Source of the DNA: Balneolaceae bacterium
GTDB lineage: Bacteria > Bacteroidota > Rhodothermia > Balneolales > Balneolaceae
DNA: 64,000 nucleotides
Assembly: GCA_034521445.1 (NCBI GenBank)
Contig: JAXHMM010000003.1
Location: 592,157-656,156, forward strand
Direction: 5' to 3'
Made by a program: the position numbers and the translations under genes. The notes beneath the pieces are model-generated. The model was not told where the DNA came from and did no database searches. It saw only the letters and a program-made list of their open reading frames with translations. Shown here in pieces: positions 26,462-35,168 of the stretch (the first letter of the stretch is position 1; the number at the start of each line of letters is the position of its first letter).

Positions 26462-28186
26462 ATGGAACTGATTCTTAATCTCTGTATTTACCTCCCGCTG
26501 GCCGGCATTGCCGCCATCCTGCTGATCCAGGGCTTCACGCCTGCCGGACCCGGCCGCGACCGCGCGATCAAGTGGACCAGCCTGGCCGCCACCCTGGCGG
26601 TCTTCGGGCTCTCCCTGCCGCTGATGCTCAACTTCGACGTGGCCGGCTCGGCCACGGTCCAGTACCTGACCGAGGGCGCCGCGGTCATTGAGGGCATGGA
26701 CATTAAATACCTTGTGGGACTGGACGGGCTCAGTCTGCTGCTCTTCATGCTCACCACCCTTATGGGACCCATCGTCATTCTCTCCTCCTGGGAGTCGGTG
26801 ACCAAGTATCTGCCGGGCTACTATTCCATGCTCCTTCTGCTGCAGACGGCCAGCATGGGTGTATTTGCGTCCCTTGACCTGATTGTCTTCTACGTATTCT
26901 TCGAGCTCTCTCTCATCCCCATGTACTTTCTTATCGGCATTTGGGGGGGCAAGGGCCGCATTCACGCCACCGTCAAGTTTTTTCTCTATACCCTGGTGGG
27001 CTCCCTCATCATGCTGGTGGGCCTGATCTGGGTGGGCTACGACGCGGGCACCTTCATCGAGGGCGTGAGCTTCTCTTCCGACTGGCGATTCCTGTCCGGG
27101 TCCGAATACACCATCGGACTGGTGGAACAGACCTGGCTCTTCCTGGCCTTCGCGCTGGCTTTCTGCATCAAGGTACCGCTCTTTCCCTTTCACACCTGGC
27201 TGCCCTACGCCCACACCGAAGCGCCAACGGCGGGCTCGGTGGTGCTGGCGGCCATCATGCTGAAGATGGGAACCTACGGGCTGCTGCGCATCTGTTTGCC
27301 GATTTTTCCCAATGCCTTCACCACCTTTGCTCCCTACCTGGCCACCCTCGCCGTGGTGGGCATTATCTACGGTGCGCTGGTGGCCATGGTTCAGAAAGAC
27401 GTCAAAAAGCTGGTGGCCTACTCCTCCGTCAGCCACCTCGGTTTTGTGGTGCTGGGCCTCTTCGCCTTCAACACCATCGCCGTGCAGGGCGCCCTTATAC
27501 AGATGGTTAACCACGGGCTCTCCACCGGCGCCCTCTTCCTGGTGGTGGGCATGATCTACGACCGCGCCCACACCCGACGTATCGCCGACTTCGGGGGAAT
27601 TGCCAGAATCATGCCGGTCTTTGCCGTGGTGTTCATGATTTCCACCCTCGCCTCCATCGGATTGCCCGGGCTGAATGGATTCGTGGGAGAGTTTCTGATT
27701 CTGAACGGCGCCTTCATTTCCGAGGTGCTGCCCCAAAACGCATGGACCGTCTTCGCAGCTACCGGCGTAATTTTGGCCGCGGTCTACATGCTCTGGATGT
27801 ACCAGCGGGTGATGTTCGGTCCTGTAACCAATGAGGAGAACAAAAATCTGGTCGACCTGAACGCCCGCGAGATCGGGCTGATGGTACCGCTGATCGTGTT
27901 CATGATCTGGATTGGCATCCGTCCCGTGGACTTCACCCAGTATTCCGAAGCGCAGGTGAGTCAGCTGCTGGAATCCTCCCGTGACAAAAGCACGGCCGTA
28001 CTCCGTTCGGCCTCCCCCGATGAACTCCCTGCCTGGGCCGGCACCCTTTACGACGTGAGCCCGCAGATGGCGGAGGAGGCGGGCGGTTACTCCATCGATG
28101 GGGAGGCGCAAAGCGGCCCTGAGCACCGCAGCGTCGACGGCATCGCAAACGAATCTGCAAACGAATCCAAAGCGCAAACCGACTGA
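26462..28186 (+). CDS. nuoM: NADH-quinone oxidoreductase subunit M
   Basis: The 574-residue antiporter-like subunit carries Glu in VFFELSLIPMYFLIGIWGG near residue 145, the lysine helix with PFHTWLPYAHTEAPTAGSVVLA near 245, and MVQKDVKKLVAYSSVSHLGFVV near 320. About 40 residues at the C-terminus after the last helix are hydrophilic and longer than in E. coli. It translocates one proton per cycle with L and N. The next gene is a pterin dehydratase, 13 bp on. Confidence 0.95.
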   Translation: MELILNLCIYLPLAGIAAILLIQGFTPAGPGRDRAIKWTSLAATLAVFGLSLPLMLNFDVAGSATVQYLTEGAAVIEGMDIKYLVGLDGLSLLLFMLTTLMGPIVILSSWESVTKYLPGYYSMLLLLQTASMGVFASLDLIVFYVFFELSLIPMYFLIGIWGGKGRIHATVKFFLYTLVGSLIMLVGLIWVGYDAGTFIEGVSFSSDWRFLSGSEYTIGLVEQTWLFLAFALAFCIKVPLFPFHTWLPYAHTEAPTAGSVVLAAIMLKMGTYGLLRICLPIFPNAFTTFAPYLATLAVVGIIYGALVAMVQKDVKKLVAYSSVSHLGFVVLGLFAFNTIAVQGALIQMVNHGLSTGALFLVVGMIYDRAHTRRIADFGGIARIMPVFAVVFMISTLASIGLPGLNGFVGEFLILNGAFISEVLPQNAWTVFAATGVILAAVYMLWMYQRVMFGPVTNEENKNLVDLNAREIGLMVPLIVFMIWIGIRPVDFTQYSEAQVSQLLESSRDKSTAVLRSASPDELPAWAGTLYDVSPQMAEEAGGYSIDGEAQSGPEHRSVDGIANESANESKAQTD

Positions 28187-28199
28187 CGAGGTACATGTT

Positions 28200-28493
28200 A
28201 TGGCAAAACCCCTCAGCGAAGACGAGATTCAAGAGGCCATCGGCGACCGCCTTCCCGGTTGGTCGCACGACGATGACAAACTTACCAGGGAGTTCGGCTT
28301 TTCGGATTTCCGGGAGGCCTTCGCCTTCCTGACCCGCATCGCCTTCGAGGCGGAGGACCAGGTGCACCATCCGGAGATCTATAATGTCTACAAAACGGTG
28401 GTCATCTCCCTGAGCACGCACGACGCGGGAGGGAAGGTGACCGAAAAGGATCTGAAACTGGCAGCGGCCATCGAGTCGCTCTACACCAACTGA
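28200..28493 (+). CDS. 4a-hydroxytetrahydrobiopterin (pterin-4a-carbinolamine) dehydratase
   Basis: The 97-residue protein fits the PCD/DCoH family. The signature is DQVHHPEIYNVYKTVVISLS (about residues 57-76) with a later THDAGG, supplying the two active-site His and the Asp/Glu. It dehydrates the 4a-hydroxypterin made by aromatic amino-acid hydroxylases. ATG 28200 is used because the in-frame residues before it are the nuoM tail in another frame. Its place between nuoM and nuoN is unusual and probably only a transcriptional convenience; PTPS-like and FolE2 genes of pterin metabolism lie at 44-45 kb. Confidence 0.9.
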   Translation: MAKPLSEDEIQEAIGDRLPGWSHDDDKLTREFGFSDFREAFAFLTRIAFEAEDQVHHPEIYNVYKTVVISLSTHDAGGKVTEKDLKLAAAIESLYTN

Positions 28494-28511
28494 GCTGAAT
28501 AACGTAGCTGC

Positions 28512-29939
28512 ATGGATTACCTACACGATCTGAACGCATTCCTCCCGGGCGTCGTGGTGGCCCTGGCCGGCCTGGCCGCCATCATGATCGACGCCTACAA
28601 AGACGACCACGAGGGTATCTTCGGGGTGACGGTCACCGCGCTGGCCGCCGCGCTGGTCCTCAGCATAATGGATCTTTTCGGTCCACAGGGGGAGGCTTTC
28701 AGCGGGATGATCGTCTATGGCGGCACCGCCGCATTCGGTTCGGCCGTGGTGCTCTTCGCCTCGCTCTTCTGCGTGCTCATCTCCCGGGAATACCTTATCG
28801 CCATCGATCATAATTTTGGGGAGGTATACGCCCTGGTGCTCTTCGCCACCACCGGCATGCTGGGGCTGGCCGCCGCCGATAACCTGATCATGATCTTCCT
28901 GGGACTCGAAACGATGTCTATCTGCCTCTACGTGCTGGCCGGCATAGTGCACGAGGAGAAAAGAGGAGCGGAGGCGGCTCTCAAGTACTTCCTGCTGGGC
29001 GCCTTTTCCACCGGCTTCCTGCTCTATGGCATGGCCCTGCTCTACGGGGCCACGGGCACCCTCGACATGGCCGGCATCGCCTCGGCAGCCACGGGCGATC
29101 TTATTTTCGTGGCGGGCGCGGGCCTTCTGCTGACGGGCTTCTTTTTCAAGATTGCCGCGGTGCCCTTCCACATGTGGACCCCGGACGTCTACCAGGGCAC
29201 CCCGACCACCCTCACCGCCTATATGGCCACCGCCTCCAAGTCGGCCACTTTTGTGGCGCTCATACTTATTCTTTCGCGCATGATCCCGGATTCTACGGCC
29301 GACTGGGGCAATCTGCTGATGGTGATCTCGGTGCTGACCATGATCGCAGGCAACCTCATCGCACTGGTGCAGGACAATATCAAGCGCATGCTTGCTTACT
29401 CCAGCGTAGCCCATGCCGGCTACGTGCTGGTGGGACTCGCCGCGGGCACGCCCGAGGGATACAGCGCCGTGCTTTTCTACCTCTTCGCCTACTCTATCAT
29501 GAATATCGGCGCCTTCGGCGTCGTGGCCTACTACGAGCGGCAGCAGGGCCTCGATTTCACCGACGTAAACAACTACGCCGGCCTGGGCTTCAAGCGCCCG
29601 GCCATGGCGGTGATGCTCTCCATCTTTCTTTTCTCCCTGGCCGGCATACCGCCGATGGTTGGCTTCTTCGGGAAGTACCTGGTCTTTGCCGCAGCTATCA
29701 ATGCCGGGTATGTGGGACTGGCCATTACGGGCGTGCTGGCCAGCGCCCTGAGCGTCTACTATTACCTGCGTCCCATGGTCTACCTCTACATGCGCGAGCC
29801 TCACAAGGAGGTTCCCTTCGTTCAGCCGGGATGGCTATTCAAAGGCACCCTGCTGGTGCTGGCCGCCATGACCCTATGGTTTGGGGTGGCGCCGGGTGAG
29901 ATTTCTGACCTGCTTAACTCGTATTATGCGGGTTGGTAA
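28512..29939 (+). CDS. nuoN: NADH-quinone oxidoreductase subunit N
   Basis: The 475-residue antiporter-like subunit has about 14 hydrophobic segments. The conserved Glu is in IFLGLETMSICLYVLAG near residue 130, the lysine helix is FHMWTPDVYQGTPTTLTAYMATASKSA near 225, and ALVQDNIKRMLAYSSVAHAGYVL is near 285. It ends the nuo cluster of the window. Its stop codon TAA is the first part of an octamer-repeat element. Confidence 0.95.
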   Translation: MDYLHDLNAFLPGVVVALAGLAAIMIDAYKDDHEGIFGVTVTALAAALVLSIMDLFGPQGEAFSGMIVYGGTAAFGSAVVLFASLFCVLISREYLIAIDHNFGEVYALVLFATTGMLGLAAADNLIMIFLGLETMSICLYVLAGIVHEEKRGAEAALKYFLLGAFSTGFLLYGMALLYGATGTLDMAGIASAATGDLIFVAGAGLLLTGFFFKIAAVPFHMWTPDVYQGTPTTLTAYMATASKSATFVALILILSRMIPDSTADWGNLLMVISVLTMIAGNLIALVQDNIKRMLAYSSVAHAGYVLVGLAAGTPEGYSAVLFYLFAYSIMNIGAFGVVAYYERQQGLDFTDVNNYAGLGFKRPAMAVMLSIFLFSLAGIPPMVGFFGKYLVFAAAINAGYVGLAITGVLASALSVYYYLRPMVYLYMREPHKEVPFVQPGWLFKGTLLVLAAMTLWFGVAPGEISDLLNSYYAGW

Positions 29940-29998
29940 GTCTATAAAGTCGGAAAGTCGGGAAGTCGGAAAGTCGAAAAGTCGGGAAGTCGGGGGTG
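29937..29998 (+). repeat. Octamer-repeat element, copy C (nuoN / rpsF junction)
   Basis: Directly after the nuoN stop come seven units of AGTCGGAA type at exact 8-bp spacing (AGTCGGAA, AGTCGGGA, AGTCGGAA, AGTCGAAA, AGTCGGGA). Only the direct arm is present; it breaks off at the core-like GTCGGGGG. The rpsF promoter starts 10 bp later. Confidence 0.85.
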
Positions 29999-30008
29999 TT
30001 TTCCTTGA

Positions 30009-30039
30009 TTGGATTTGAAATGCAAAAGGCCTATCTTTG
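30009..30039 (+). promoter_or_regulatory. Promoter of rpsF-rpsR-rplI
   Basis: TTG (30009-30011) and TATCTTTG (30032-30039) are separated by exactly 20 bp: a perfect TTG-N20-TAnnTTTG match, with a leader of about 80 bases before rpsF. Confidence 0.8.
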
Positions 30040-30047
30040 CTTGCCTG

Positions 30048-30068
30048 CTGCCTCGGGCATCCCGGCAG
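30048..30068 (+). promoter_or_regulatory. Bulged hairpin at the 5' end of the rpsF leader
   Basis: CTGC-CT-CGGG-CAT-CCCG-GCAG forms a two-part stem with a 2-base bulge directly behind the predicted start of transcription. S6/S18 operons in several phyla use a bulged leader hairpin for feedback control by S6:S18; identity here is a suggestion only. Confidence 0.35.
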
Positions 30069-30128
30069 AAAACGGGAGAAGGGGGCGGCTGTTTTCACCA
30101 GGAAGACAACCACAGGAAACCTACCTAC

Positions 30129-30518
30129 ATGAGCAAGAACTACTACGAGCTTACCTATATTCTGAATCCCGTACTGGAAGACGAGCAGTACGACGAAATC
30201 GTCAACCGGTACGAGAAGTTTATCGGTGACCACGACGGCGAGTTGGACGAGACCGACCGCTGGGGCAACCGAAAGTTCGAGCATGAAATGGACGGCCGGA
30301 CCAGCGGCTACTACGTCAACTGCTACTTCCGCGCCCCCGGTGAACTCATCGCCGATCTGGAACGCACCCTTCGCCTGGATGACGAAGTCCTCCGATACCT
30401 CACCCTCAAGTACGACGCCAAGATGATGCGCCACCGCGAGCTGCAGCGCAAGGGCGCCGTACCCAGCATTCTTGATCTTCAGGAGGAAACTGAGGAAGGC
30501 GAAGATGACGATGAATAG
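30129..30518 (+). CDS. rpsF: 30S ribosomal protein S6
   Basis: The 129-residue protein has the ferredoxin-like S6 fold (YYELTYILNPVLEDEQ start, WGNRKFEHEMDGRTSGYYV middle strand, LRLDDEVLRYLTLK helix). It binds S18 on the platform of the 30S subunit. ATG 30129 was chosen because it gives the family start; the longer frame from 30009 would begin inside the promoter. The C-terminus is an acidic tail (EETEEGEDDDE). The stop TAG is part of an octamer-repeat element. Confidence 0.95.
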   Translation: MSKNYYELTYILNPVLEDEQYDEIVNRYEKFIGDHDGELDETDRWGNRKFEHEMDGRTSGYYVNCYFRAPGELIADLERTLRLDDEVLRYLTLKYDAKMMRHRELQRKGAVPSILDLQEETEEGEDDDE

Positions 30519-30554
30519 TCTGTAAAGTCGAAAAGTCGAAAAGTCTTAAAGTCT
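30516..30554 (+). repeat. Octamer-repeat element, copy D (rpsF / rpsR junction)
   Basis: TAGTCTGT then AAAGTCGA, AAAGTCGA, AAAGTCTT, AAAGTCT fill the whole 36-bp spacer between the rpsF stop and the rpsR ATG. It is the shortest copy and lies inside a ribosomal operon, with no inverse arm, so it should not terminate transcription. Confidence 0.8.
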
Positions 30555-30806
30555 ATGATTAATAATCCATCACATCCGAAGAAAGGCCAGATCAAGACCC
30601 GGGAGTGCAAGTTCACCAAAGCCGGGGTCGAATACATCGATTACAAGGAAACCGACACCCTGGAGCGCTTCATGAATGACCAGGGTAAGATCCTCCCGCG
30701 ACGGGTGACCGGCACAAGCGCCAAGTTTCAGCGCCAGCTCACCACGGCCATCAAGCGTGCCCGTTTCCTGGGGATGATTCCCTATGTGGCCGACAACATG
30801 CGATAA
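30555..30806 (+). CDS. rpsR: 30S ribosomal protein S18
   Basis: The 83-residue basic protein has the S18 core: [29 protein letters not shown] with the [26 protein letters not shown]-terminal half that binds 16S rRNA together with S6. Order S6-S18-L9 is the standard operon without the ssb gene. The start is directly behind repeat D. Confidence 0.95.
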   Translation: MINNPSHPKKGQIKTRECKFTKAGVEYIDYKETDTLERFMNDQGKILPRRVTGTSAKFQRQLTTAIKRARFLGMIPYVADNMR

Positions 30807-30835
30807 CCCCAGCTTTCAATTTTTTTACTGCCGCC

Positions 30836-31291
30836 ATGCCCAAGTACATGCAATTAATACTGAAAGAAGACGTTGAAAAGCTCGGCGAGGCCGGGGACAT
30901 TGTGGATGTAAAGCCCGGCTACGGGCGGAATTTCCTCATTCCCCAAGGCAAGGCCGTGATCGCCAGCGATGGCGCCATGAAACAGCTCGAGCGGATGAAG
31001 GAGACGGCCGAGCGCCGCGCCGAACTTACCGTCGAGAAAGCCCAGGATATGGCCGATCGACTGGAAACGACGTCGGTCACCATTCCTGTTACGGTGGGTG
31101 AAGACGAGAAAATTCACGGTTCTGTGACCAACCAGGATATCGCTGAGGCCCTTGCCGAACGTGATATCGAAATTGACCGCCGTAAGATATCTCTCGATCA
31201 GGACATCAGCTCCCTGGGTGAATACACCGCCACCATCAGCCTGCTGGGTGATCTGAAGTCCCAAATCAAGGTCTGGGTGGTGAAGGAGTAG
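30836..31291 (+). CDS. rplI: 50S ribosomal protein L9
   Basis: The 151-residue protein has an N-terminal rRNA-binding domain (MQLILKEDVEKLGEAGDIV then GYGRNFLIPQGKAV, the L9 signature) at residues 5-45, a long connecting helix, and a C-terminal domain ending in GDLKSQIKVWVVKE. It ends the ribosomal operon; dsbD starts 30 bp downstream and may share transcripts. Confidence 0.96.
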   Translation: MPKYMQLILKEDVEKLGEAGDIVDVKPGYGRNFLIPQGKAVIASDGAMKQLERMKETAERRAELTVEKAQDMADRLETTSVTIPVTVGEDEKIHGSVTNQDIAEALAERDIEIDRRKISLDQDISSLGEYTATISLLGDLKSQIKVWVVKE

Positions 31292-31321
31292 GTCGCAGGG
31301 CGACAACACTCGCACACCGAC

Positions 31322-33391
31322 ATGAAAAAACGCCTTACGGTTTTCCTGGGGATCCTCGCCATGGCGATGGCTCCCTTTTTTGTTGAGGCCCAGATTCCCA
31401 GTCCCGTCTCCTTCGAAGTGACCTCCGCCCCGGAGACGGTGCGCGCCGGCGAATCCTTTGAGGTCACCGTGCAGGCCACCATCGAGGGGAACTGGCACCT
31501 CTATTCGGTAAACATCCCCCCCGACGCAGGACCTTATCCCACCGCCTTCACTTCGGCCAGCTCCCAGATGGTGCTCACCGACAGCGTGCGCGAGTCGGAG
31601 GCCGTCATCGAGTACGATCCCAATTTCGAGACCGAACTGGGCTGGCACTCCGAGGAGGCCACCTTTACCATTCCTGTTGCTTTCCGGCCCAACTCGCAGA
31701 GCGAGGGCAGCAACACCATCCGCCTGCAGGTGCGCTACCAGGTCTGTAATGACAGCTCCTGCCTGCCGCCAACCACCAAAGAGATCGCGCAGCCCATCAC
31801 CGTGACCGACCTGGCTCCCGAGCCCTGGCCGGGATTTGAGGAGATGGATGACGCTTCTGCGGGGGCAGGGGAGGGAGGAGACACGCAGGACGGGACTGCT
31901 GCCGGGGAGGGATCCGGCAGCCTCCAGCAGGGTGGCGACAGCGGTTCCGTGCGCAGCGGGGGACTGGGTTCGGGCGGTATCTTCTCTTTTCTCTGGATTG
32001 CACTGGGCGCCGGATTCGCCGCGCTGCTGACGCCCTGCGTCTTTCCCATGATCCCGCTTACCGTCTCCTTCTTCACCAAGCAGAAGGAGGGTCCCGGCGG
32101 GGGTGCTGTGGGACAGGCCCTGGCCTTTGGACTGGCCATCGTGGTGACCTTTACCTTGATGGGCGCGCTGCTGGCGCTCCTGGTAGGGGCCTCCGGGGCC
32201 AACCGCTTTGCGGCCAATCCCTGGGTGAACCTCTTTATTGCAGCCATGCTGGTGGTCTTTGCCCTCAGCCTGCTGGGGGCTTTCGAGTTGCGGCTGCCCC
32301 ACCAGCTCACCAACTGGCTGAACCGGCAAAGCAACGAGAGTTCGGGCCTGCTGGGCGTGCTATTTATGGCCCTAACCATCAGCGCCGTCTCCTTTTCCTG
32401 CACCGCCCCCTTCGTGGGCGGCGTGCTGGCGGCCACCGCCGGCGGGGAGTGGTTCTATCCCATCGTGGGCATGGCCGCCTTTTCAGCCGCTTTTGCCTCC
32501 CCCTTTGTAGTGCTGGCCCTCTTCCCGCGATGGATGGAAAGCCTGCCTAAAAGCGGATCCTGGATGAACGTGGTGAAGGTACTGCTGGGCTTCGTAGAAC
32601 TGGCCGCCGCCGTCAAGTTTCTGTCCAACGCCGACCTGGTCCTCGGATGGGGACTCGTTTCGCGTCCCCTCGCCATCGCCGCCTGGATCGCCATCTTCCT
32701 TATGGCCGGCCTCTACGTGCTGGGCGTGTATACGCTTAAACATGAGCCCGAAAAGAAAAAGGTGGGTGCCGGCCGTATCATGCTTGCCCTCCCCATGCTG
32801 CTCTTCTGTTTCTACCTGCTTCCCGGTCTGCTGGGGGCCAACCTGGGCATATGGGACGCCTGGCTTCCGCCCAAACAGGCGTCCGACGTGAGCGTGGTGC
32901 GCAGTCTCGCCATGATGGGCGGGGGCGCCGGGGCCATCGAAAATGAGGGCTGGTCGGAGGACTACCAGGCCTCCCTTGAGCGCGCCCGCGCTGAGGGCCG
33001 CCCTATCTTTATCGACTTCACCGGTTACACCTGCACGAACTGCAGGGACATGGAGGCCAACGTCTTTCCCCTGGCTGAAATCCAACAGCGCTTTGACCGC
33101 ATGGAAAAGGTAAAGCTCTACACCGATGACGGGCAGCATGGACTGGCCCGCCAGAAATTCCAGCTGCAGATGACCGGCACCGTGGCCCTGCCCACCTACG
33201 TGGTGATCGATCCCGCCTCTGAAGAGGTGCTCATCCAGCACACGGGCATGGCCAGTCCTGAACGCTTTCGGGATTTCCTTGACCGGGGACTCGCACGATT
33301 TGAGGAGGCTTCCTCTTCAGGTGGACCGAAGGAGTTGCTGGGCGAACGCGCCGACAGGGGGGCAACCTTTTCTTGCAACCCAGGCTCATAA
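31322..33391 (+). CDS. dsbD: Thiol:disulfide interchange protein DsbD
   Basis: The 689-residue protein has a signal peptide (residues 1-23), an N-terminal immunoglobulin-like periplasmic domain with a CNDSSC pair near 143, and a central eight-helix membrane domain. The membrane domain carries its conserved cysteines in LLTPCVFPMIPLT near 240 and VSFSCTAPFVGG near 360. A C-terminal thioredoxin domain has the active site YTCTNCRDME near 570. It carries electrons from cytoplasmic thioredoxin to the periplasm for disulfide isomerisation and cytochrome maturation. All three redox cysteine pairs are present, so it should be functional. Confidence 0.93.
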   Translation: MKKRLTVFLGILAMAMAPFFVEAQIPSPVSFEVTSAPETVRAGESFEVTVQATIEGNWHLYSVNIPPDAGPYPTAFTSASSQMVLTDSVRESEAVIEYDPNFETELGWHSEEATFTIPVAFRPNSQSEGSNTIRLQVRYQVCNDSSCLPPTTKEIAQPITVTDLAPEPWPGFEEMDDASAGAGEGGDTQDGTAAGEGSGSLQQGGDSGSVRSGGLGSGGIFSFLWIALGAGFAALLTPCVFPMIPLTVSFFTKQKEGPGGGAVGQALAFGLAIVVTFTLMGALLALLVGASGANRFAANPWVNLFIAAMLVVFALSLLGAFELRLPHQLTNWLNRQSNESSGLLGVLFMALTISAVSFSCTAPFVGGVLAATAGGEWFYPIVGMAAFSAAFASPFVVLALFPRWMESLPKSGSWMNVVKVLLGFVELAAAVKFLSNADLVLGWGLVSRPLAIAAWIAIFLMAGLYVLGVYTLKHEPEKKKVGAGRIMLALPMLLFCFYLLPGLLGANLGIWDAWLPPKQASDVSVVRSLAMMGGGAGAIENEGWSEDYQASLERARAEGRPIFIDFTGYTCTNCRDMEANVFPLAEIQQRFDRMEKVKLYTDDGQHGLARQKFQLQMTGTVALPTYVVIDPASEEVLIQHTGMASPERFRDFLDRGLARFEEASSSGGPKELLGERADRGATFSCNPGS

Positions 33392-33490
33392 ATACTTATT
33401 TTATAGTAATATTGGCCGAACGGCCGCAACAGGATGCTTTGTTAAAGATTATAAACGGTCGAATTAAATGGCGATACAGGTTCTGATCTT

Positions 33491-33521
33491 TTGACATTCA
33501 TCCTGAAATGAACTATCATTT
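33491..33521 (+). promoter_or_regulatory. Probable promoter of the ExbB/ExbD operon
   Basis: TTG (33491-33493), a 20-bp spacer and TATCATTTTG (33514-33523) give a partial match to TTG-N20-TAnnTTTG, about 55 bp before the exbB ATG. Confidence 0.5.
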
Positions 33522-33577
33522 TGCATCTTTGTAAGCCCCTATAATCCATAACCTGATAATTTAATTGGAGTAATCGT

Positions 33578-34276
33578 ATGACATCGTCCATAGCTCTTTT
33601 TCTTTTTCAAGCTGGAGCTGACCAAGGCTTTTTTAACGTAATTGTTCAACGGTTTAATGAGGGCGGTGGCTTTATGTGGCCGGTGCTCATTGCCTTGATC
33701 CTTGGTCTGGCCATTTTCCTCGAGCGAGTAATTTCCCTGAATCTCGCCGACATCGACACCCGTAAATTTATCGTGGACGTGCAGGAGGCACTGCAGGAGG
33801 GAGGTATTCCCGCCGCGCAGGACCTTTGCGCCGAAACCCGCGGTCCGGTGGCCTCCGTTTTCCAGGCTGGTCTGATGCGTGTGGATGAAGGCGTAGAAGC
33901 GGCCGAGAAAGCCATTTCCGCTTACGGATCCATTGAAATGAGCTTCCTTGAGCGCGGATTGGTCTGGCTGTCGCTGTTTATCGCCATCGCCCCGCTGCTT
34001 GGCTTCCTCGGAACGGTGGTAGGTATGATCGAGGCCTTCGACGCCATTGAAACGGCGGGCGATATCTCACCCTCCCTGGTGGCCGGCGGTATTAAGACTG
34101 CTCTGCTGACCACCGCCGCCGGACTGATGGCCGGTATTATTCTGCAGGTGGGTTACAACTACTGCGTTTCCAAGATTGACCGTCTGATCGCCGAGATGGA
34201 AGAGTCCTCCATTACCCTGATCGACTCCATCGTCGACATGAAACAGGGCGGAGGCGGAGGAGCGTCCGGACAGTAA
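33578..34276 (+). CDS. MotA/TolQ/ExbB proton channel protein
   Basis: The 232-residue protein has three membrane segments: GFMWPVLIALILGLAIFLE (about residues 30-50), SLFIAIAPLLGFLGTVVGMIEAF (about 130-152) and TAAGLMAGIILQVGYNYCV (about 183-202). It also has the ExbB-family GTVVGMI and cytoplasmic ALQEGGI region. With two ExbD-like partners downstream it forms a proton-driven stator that energises TonB-dependent outer-membrane transport, or another envelope motor. The TonB receptor at 39310 could be a client. Confidence 0.9.
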   Translation: MTSSIALFLFQAGADQGFFNVIVQRFNEGGGFMWPVLIALILGLAIFLERVISLNLADIDTRKFIVDVQEALQEGGIPAAQDLCAETRGPVASVFQAGLMRVDEGVEAAEKAISAYGSIEMSFLERGLVWLSLFIAIAPLLGFLGTVVGMIEAFDAIETAGDISPSLVAGGIKTALLTTAAGLMAGIILQVGYNYCVSKIDRLIAEMEESSITLIDSIVDMKQGGGGGASGQ

Positions 34277-34326
34277 GCCCGGTTCGCCAAACCGCAATTT
34301 TCAACCAAGCTAACAAGGTCACATTT

Positions 34327-34596
34327 ATGTCTGCAATGATAGGACTCGGCATAGCGGGGGGGCTGATTGTCATCGGCTCTATTGCTATCGTCATCTCTGG
34401 AATTAAAAGCCTGATCAACGGAAATCAGGACATCCGCAAAATCTCCTCCTTTCTGGTTCCCTTCGCCGTATTCGGCATCGCCTACGGCATGACGGGAGAC
34501 ATTACGGAGGCGGGCGTGGCCACCATGCTCTTCATGATGGCCCTCATGGCTCTGATGATTCTCTTTTCAGGTTTCCGCAGCACCTTTAACATCTAG
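34327..34596 (+). CDS. Small membrane protein in the ExbB-ExbD operon
   Basis: The 89-residue protein has three hydrophobic segments (GLGIAGGLIVIGSIAIVISG, SSFLVPFAVFGIAYGMTG and TMLFMMALMALMILF), with a short polar SLINGNQDIRKI loop. It is 50 bp after exbB and 11 bp before exbD, so it is co-transcribed with the motor genes. Proteins of this kind sit in the same place in many Bacteroidota operons but have no assigned function; it could be a stator accessory or assembly subunit. Confidence 0.7.
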   Translation: MSAMIGLGIAGGLIVIGSIAIVISGIKSLINGNQDIRKISSFLVPFAVFGIAYGMTGDITEAGVATMLFMMALMALMILFSGFRSTFNI

Positions 34597-34607
34597 ATTT
34601 TCCCGCC

Positions 34608-35162
34608 ATGTTCATGATCATCAAAAAGAACAAGAGCCGGGACGGTGGGGAGATCCCCAGCTCCTCGCTGGCGGACATCGCCTTCCTGCTGCTTATCTTC
34701 TTTCTCCTGGTAACGACCATCGACATCGACACGGGTATAGGACTCACCCTGCCGCCCGCCCCTGACGAGAATGTGGAGCCGCCGCCCATCAAGGAGCGGA
34801 ACCTGCTCAACATCAGCGTCAACGAGTCGGGACAGGTGCTGCTGGACGAGGAGCCCACGGCCATTTCCCAGGTGAAGCAGATGGTCAAGGATTTCGTGAC
34901 CAACAACGGTCAGGATCCCAACCTCTCCGAAGCGCCCGACATGGCTATCGTCTCCATCAAGACACACCGGCAGACGCCCTACCGCATCTACATCAATATG
35001 CTGGATGAGGTAATTGGGGCCTACAACGAGCTCCGGAACCAGGCTTCGCAGGAGATGTACGGCCGCGATTTCAGCTTCTGGGATGAAGGTTCCGAGCAGT
35101 ACGAGACCGTCAAGAACCGTTATCCGAAGAAAATTTCAATTGCAGAGCCTGACGAGGGTTAA
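34608..35162 (+). CDS. ExbD/TolR-family biopolymer transport protein, first copy
   Basis: The 184-residue protein has the ExbD layout: a short cytoplasmic N-terminus (KKNKSRDGGEIPSSSLADIAF), one membrane helix (LLLIFFLLVTTID near residue 35) with the conserved Asp of the proton path (SLADIAFLL), and a periplasmic domain. The domain has a long Asp/Pro-rich linker and then NGQDPNLSEAPDMAIVSIKTH. It overlaps no neighbour but lies 6 bp from the second copy. Two unequal ExbD proteins with one ExbB are typical of Bacteroidota. Confidence 0.88.
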   Translation: MFMIIKKNKSRDGGEIPSSSLADIAFLLLIFFLLVTTIDIDTGIGLTLPPAPDENVEPPPIKERNLLNISVNESGQVLLDEEPTAISQVKQMVKDFVTNNGQDPNLSEAPDMAIVSIKTHRQTPYRIYINMLDEVIGAYNELRNQASQEMYGRDFSFWDEGSEQYETVKNRYPKKISIAEPDEG

Positions 35163-35168
35163 ATCCAT

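Noticed and set aside
24494..29804. Long minus-strand frames (215-581 codons) opposite nuoL, nuoM and nuoN
   Set aside because: They mirror membrane-protein codons as His/Gln/Glu-rich sequence with no recognisable domain; all are antisense shadows.
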